Assembly (NCBI GenBank): GCA_016840125.1
Contig: JAEOSY010000409.1
Location: 1 to 9,733 of the forward strand
Direction: 5' to 3'
Length of the DNA: 9,733 nucleotides
Source of the DNA: Candidatus Helarchaeota archaeon
GTDB lineage: Archaea; Asgardarchaeota; Lokiarchaeia; Helarchaeales; HEL-GB-A
The position numbers and the translations under genes are program-made. Under the pieces are notes generated by a model, which saw only the letters and a program-made list of their open reading frames with translations, searched no databases and had not been told where the DNA came from. This document shows positions 7,301 to 9,733 of the stretch, in pieces. How positions within the stretch are numbered: the first letter of the stretch is position 1; each line of letters starts with the position of its first letter.

Positions 7301-7495
7301 GATAGTTTTTAGATAAACTTGAATCAATTCTCTTTATTCTCAACTTTACAATGAATTTAATTATTAATAAATGGGATAATTTTTAAGAATCGTCGTTAAT
7401 GCTATTCCAATACTCGAGAGTAAATGCCTTTTTGTATTTGAATTTATTACTCTAAATGATTTAAAGTGAATTAAAATTTAAGGTTCATTGGAAAG

Positions 7496-8524
7496 ATGAA
7501 GACTATTACCTTTACGGACGGAATCGCGAGAATTCTAGACCAGACAGTTCTTCCACACAAGGTGCAACATATAGAATGCAAAACTTATGAAGATGTTGCT
7601 CGAGCCATAGAGGTAATGAACATTCGCGGTGCGCCGGCTATCGGTGTAGCAGCGGGTTTTGGGTTAGCGGTGGCAGCCTATCATTCAACTAAAGCCAATG
7701 TTGATGATTTTAGGAAAGAAATGAATATAGCAGCAAAGCGATTAGCGAAAACGCGGCCTACTGCGGTCAATTTATTTTGGGCAATTGATCGTATTATGAA
7801 CATCTTAGATAGTGCTGAAGATGTTCAAATACTAAAAGAAAAAATTATTGCCGACGCATACGCAATCGCCAAAGAAGATTTTGAGATAAATCGAGCTATG
7901 GGGGAACATGGAGCGTCCCTAATTGAAGATAATTTTAACATTTTAACACATTGTAACGCAGGTGAATTGGCTACATCCGGTGACTATGGGACAGCAATTG
8001 GAGTCATTAAGGTTGCAGCAGAACAAGGGAAAAAAATCCATGTATATGCAGATGAAACCCGTCCGAGATTACAAGGTGCTCGTCTTACTGCCTTTGAACT
8101 TCATCAAAATAATATTCCAGTTACTGTTATTACTGATAATATGGCAGGATGGCTACTTTATCAAGGAAAAATTAATTGCGTTATTGTGGGGGCCGATCGA
8201 ATTTTAAAGACAGGTCACGTTACCAATAAAATTGGTACCCATTCCGTAGCTATTTTGGCTAATCATTATAATGTTCCATTTTATGTAGCTGCTCCTAAAT
8301 CCACCTTTGATTTAAAAACAGACCACAAAGATGTAGTCATTGAAGAAAGAGATAGAAAAGAAGTAACTCACATCGGTTCTTATCAAATCACACCTACTGG
8401 AGTTCCTGTTATAAACCCTGCATTCGATATTACACCACCAGATTTCGTGACAGCGATAATAACAGAAAAAGGAATCCTATATCCTCCATATGAAGAAAGT
8501 ATTAAGCAAATTTTCAATGAATGA
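7496..8524 (+). CDS. mtnA: S-methyl-5-thioribose-1-phosphate isomerase (MtnA), aIF2B-like family
   Basis: The product converts 5-methylthioribose-1-phosphate to 5-methylthioribulose-1-phosphate in the methionine salvage pathway, in the cytoplasm. At 342 residues it has the usual family length. Diagnostic motifs are RGAPAIG (44-50), THCNAG with the presumed catalytic Cys153, the long block HVYADETRPRLQGARLTAFE, TDNMA, and VGADRI with the presumed catalytic Asp234, followed by NKIGT and the ITEKGILYPPYE C-terminus. These separate it from translation factor aIF2B; ribose-1,5-bisphosphate isomerase is a related archaeal enzyme but fits the motifs less well. The Thr of the common HCNTG is Ala here. 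The ATG at 7496 has only a weak AAGGT 11 nt upstream. endA starts 14 nt after the stop, so the two are likely co-transcribed. Codon use is AT-rich, unlike the GC-richer parts of the surface-protein genes. Confidence 0.92.
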   Translation: MKTITFTDGIARILDQTVLPHKVQHIECKTYEDVARAIEVMNIRGAPAIGVAAGFGLAVAAYHSTKANVDDFRKEMNIAAKRLAKTRPTAVNLFWAIDRIMNILDSAEDVQILKEKIIADAYAIAKEDFEINRAMGEHGASLIEDNFNILTHCNAGELATSGDYGTAIGVIKVAAEQGKKIHVYADETRPRLQGARLTAFELHQNNIPVTVITDNMAGWLLYQGKINCVIVGADRILKTGHVTNKIGTHSVAILANHYNVPFYVAAPKSTFDLKTDHKDVVIEERDRKEVTHIGSYQITPTGVPVINPAFDITPPDFVTAIITEKGILYPPYEESIKQIFNE

Positions 8525-8527
8525 ATT

Positions 8528-8532
8528 GGTGA
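8528..8532 (+). promoter_or_regulatory. Ribosome binding site that decides the TTG start of endA
   Basis: GGTGA sits six nucleotides before the TTG at 8539 and directly after the mtnA stop (8522-8524). No in-frame ATG occurs near the conserved N-terminus, so the TTG start with this site is the best choice. Confidence 0.6.
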
Positions 8533-8538
8533 AAGTCC

Positions 8539-9108
8539 TTGAAAGAAGAAAATAATTCGTCGGAATTAGAACAGGAGGAAAAGGAAGAAGAAGTTCTTGC
8601 AGCGCTTGATGACATTAATGTGATTATTAAAAAAGATCAAGTGAAATTAATTTATGAAAGAGGATATTATGGGCAACTTCAAGAGGATGAGAGTTTAAAA
8701 CTCGACCCTGTCGAATCATTACTTTTAAGTGAGCGAAAAAGGATAAGAGTGTTTGATAAAGCTGGAAAGGAATATGTTTTCTCACAACTAGTAAAGATAT
8801 TTGTTGAGAGGTTCCCTGAATTATGGGTAAAATATCTTTGTTATAAAGATCTTCGTTCGAGAGGGTATATAGTAAGGGCAGGATATGGGACAGAAATAGA
8901 TTATCGAGTATATGAAAGGGGCGCGCAAATTGGAGCAGATGCTGCAAAATATTTGGTCCATACTGTAGTTGAGGGAACGCCACTAAAATTGTTATCACTT
9001 GATAAAATAACAAGAGTTGCGAAAAGCAACCGAAAGAAGTTAGTTTTGGCAGTAGTGGATAGAGTTGGTGAAGTCACCTTTTACAAAGCCCAAGAAGTCG
9101 ATCTTTAG
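8539..9108 (+). CDS. endA: tRNA-intron endonuclease homologue lacking the catalytic histidine
   Basis: The archaeal tRNA-splicing endonuclease cuts introns from pre-tRNA at bulge-helix-bulge sites, as a tetramer of related subunits. This 189-residue protein has the single-repeat length. After an acidic N-terminal tail (about 1-25) comes the N-terminal domain (RGYYG...LDPVESLLLSER), then the nuclease fold: YKDLRSRGYIV (102-112), YRVYERG (122-128), KYLVHTVVEG (137-146) and NRKKLVLAVVD (164-174). Compared with the family, the catalytic Tyr (Tyr125) and Lys (Lys166) are present with canonical spacing, but the His expected ten residues after the Tyr is Ala135, in GADAAKYLV where homologues have a His-Ser-x-Tyr-Leu-Val pattern. 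It may be the structural subunit of a heterotetramer, or an enzyme with altered chemistry. It lies 14 nt after mtnA and 30 nt before hisS, apparently in one transcript. Membership of the family is sure; activity is not. Confidence 0.88.
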   Translation: MKEENNSSELEQEEKEEEVLAALDDINVIIKKDQVKLIYERGYYGQLQEDESLKLDPVESLLLSERKRIRVFDKAGKEYVFSQLVKIFVERFPELWVKYLCYKDLRSRGYIVRAGYGTEIDYRVYERGAQIGADAAKYLVHTVVEGTPLKLLSLDKITRVAKSNRKKLVLAVVDRVGEVTFYKAQEVDL

Positions 9109-9138
9109 GTATTTAAACAATTTAAAGAGTGGTAAGTG

Positions 9139-9733
9139 ATGGAATTTCAAACGGTTAAGGGTATGCGGGATCTTCTTCCGGAAGAATTTGAGAAATTTAA
9201 ATTGGTAATTAAGACAGTTAGGCAACTATTTGACCTTTACAACTATCAAGAAGTCTCAATGCCGATTGTGGAGCCTTTTAAATTATTAGCTGCAAAATCT
9301 GGGGAGGAAATTAAACAGACCATGTATGTATTTGATGATAAAGCTGGACGCAGACTTGCACTTCGCCCAGAAATGACTGCTTCCGTTGCCCGGCTCTATA
9401 TCACTCATTTCATGCTAGCTGCTAAGAAACCGCTTCGCCTCGCTTATATTGGCGCCTGTTATCGTTATGATAATCCTCAGTATGGGCGATACCGAGAATT
9501 CAGACAGGCCGGTTTTGAAATAATTGGATCCGAATACCCAGAAGCAGATGCTGAGATCCTTACTATTTGCGATAACCTTATGGTACGTTTAGGAATTGAG
9601 GGTTTACAGTTAAAGGTGGGGCATGTTGGGATTTTACGCAGTATTTTGGAACAGGAAGGATTAAGTGAGAACATTCAGGATAAAGTTTTTAGTCTTATAG
9701 ACCGAAATAAAGTAGATGAAGCAATCAACCTCC
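9139..9733 (+). CDS. hisS: Histidyl-tRNA synthetase, N-terminal part (cut by window end)
   Basis: The enzyme charges tRNA-His with histidine (class II synthetase, homodimer, cytoplasm). The first 198 codons are present and open to the window edge, roughly half of a usual HisRS. The start MEFQTVKGMRDLLPEE is typical. LRPEMTASVARLY (75-87) belongs to the histidyl-adenylate pocket, and IGACYRYDNPQYGRYREF (104-121) followed by RQAGFEIIG (122-130) is class II motif 2, with the ATP-binding Arg109; the usual RYE is RYD here. Later motifs (motif 3, anticodon-binding domain) lie outside the window. The ATG at 9139 is preceded by a GAGTGGT sequence at 9127-9133; an in-frame GTG one codon earlier is possible. 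The 30-nt gap after endA contains ATTTAAAC, so an additional promoter is possible. Confidence 0.93.
   Translation, partial: MEFQTVKGMRDLLPEEFEKFKLVIKTVRQLFDLYNYQEVSMPIVEPFKLLAAKSGEEIKQTMYVFDDKAGRRLALRPEMTASVARLYITHFMLAAKKPLRLAYIGACYRYDNPQYGRYREFRQAGFEIIGSEYPEADAEILTICDNLMVRLGIEGLQLKVGHVGILRSILEQEGLSENIQDKVFSLIDRNKVDEAINL

Larger units (their letters stand above)
7054..7495. other. AT-rich intergenic gap with palindromes, no gene recognised
   Basis: This stretch separates the surface-protein gene from mtnA. It is very AT-rich and shows no tRNA-like fold and no credible ORF. It holds a canonical TATA-like element (7215-7223), two related palindromes (7229-7257 and 7283-7300) and a 12-nt direct repeat AGTTTTTAGATA at 7076-7087 and 7304-7315. 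Nearer to mtnA, A/T-rich elements at 7443-7450 and 7459-7466 and a weak AAGGT at 7480-7484 could be its promoter and ribosome binding site. Confidence 0.5.

Noticed and set aside
7351..7386. Short 11-codon ORF in the mtnA leader as a regulatory peptide
   Set aside because: It has no ribosome binding site and no stalling motif, and such short ORFs are expected by chance.
7962..8207. 81-codon plus-strand ORF inside mtnA
   Set aside because: It runs in another frame through the most conserved mtnA motifs; its Lys/Leu/Ile-rich sequence is typical of AT-rich shadows.
7496..8524. Translation initiation factor aIF2B or ribose-1,5-bisphosphate isomerase instead of MtnA
   Set aside because: The RGAPAIG, THCNAG, YADETRPRLQGARLTA and ITEKGI motifs and the 342-residue length fit MtnA best; the alternatives were kept only as a remote possibility.

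Overview
The window reads as archaeal. The evidence is an archaeal-type tRNA-splicing endonuclease next to a class II histidyl-tRNA synthetase, GGTGA-type ribosome binding sites, a TTG start, TATA-box-like promoter elements, a poly-T terminator without an obvious hairpin, and two very large Sec-exported proteins packed with N-X-S/T sequons. An Asgard or Thermoplasmata-like lineage would fit, but the sequence alone does not fix the phylum.

Left part (1-2704, minus strand): a gene of at least 901 codons that is open to the window edge. Read in order, its product has a signal peptide, a seven-repeat beta-propeller, a fibronectin-III-like domain, three more beta-sandwich-like segments, two DxDxDG calcium-binding motifs and a C-terminal membrane helix. 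It looks like a nearly complete, membrane-anchored cell-surface protein.

Centre (2705-3007): a 303-bp AT-rich divergent promoter region with repeated TGTGATT/AATCAC motifs. It is followed on the plus strand by a second exported giant (3008-7021, 1337 aa). That protein has a signal peptide, a parallel beta-helix-like region with a ladder of cysteines, an Ig-like linker and two tandem copies of a ~359-residue LamG-like module. No membrane anchor is visible at its C-terminus. The two genes probably form a divergently expressed surface module, with one product anchored and the other released or held by contact.

Right part (7022-9733): a poly-T terminator, then a 474-bp AT-rich gap with palindromes and a strong TATA-like element. 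After it comes a compact housekeeping cluster on the plus strand: S-methyl-5-thioribose-1-phosphate isomerase (mtnA), a tRNA-intron endonuclease homologue (endA) and histidyl-tRNA synthetase (hisS, cut by the window end). The endonuclease protein keeps the family's catalytic Tyr and Lys but has Ala at the position of the catalytic His, so it may be a non-catalytic (structural) subunit.

No rRNA, tRNA, CRISPR array or mobile element was recognised.
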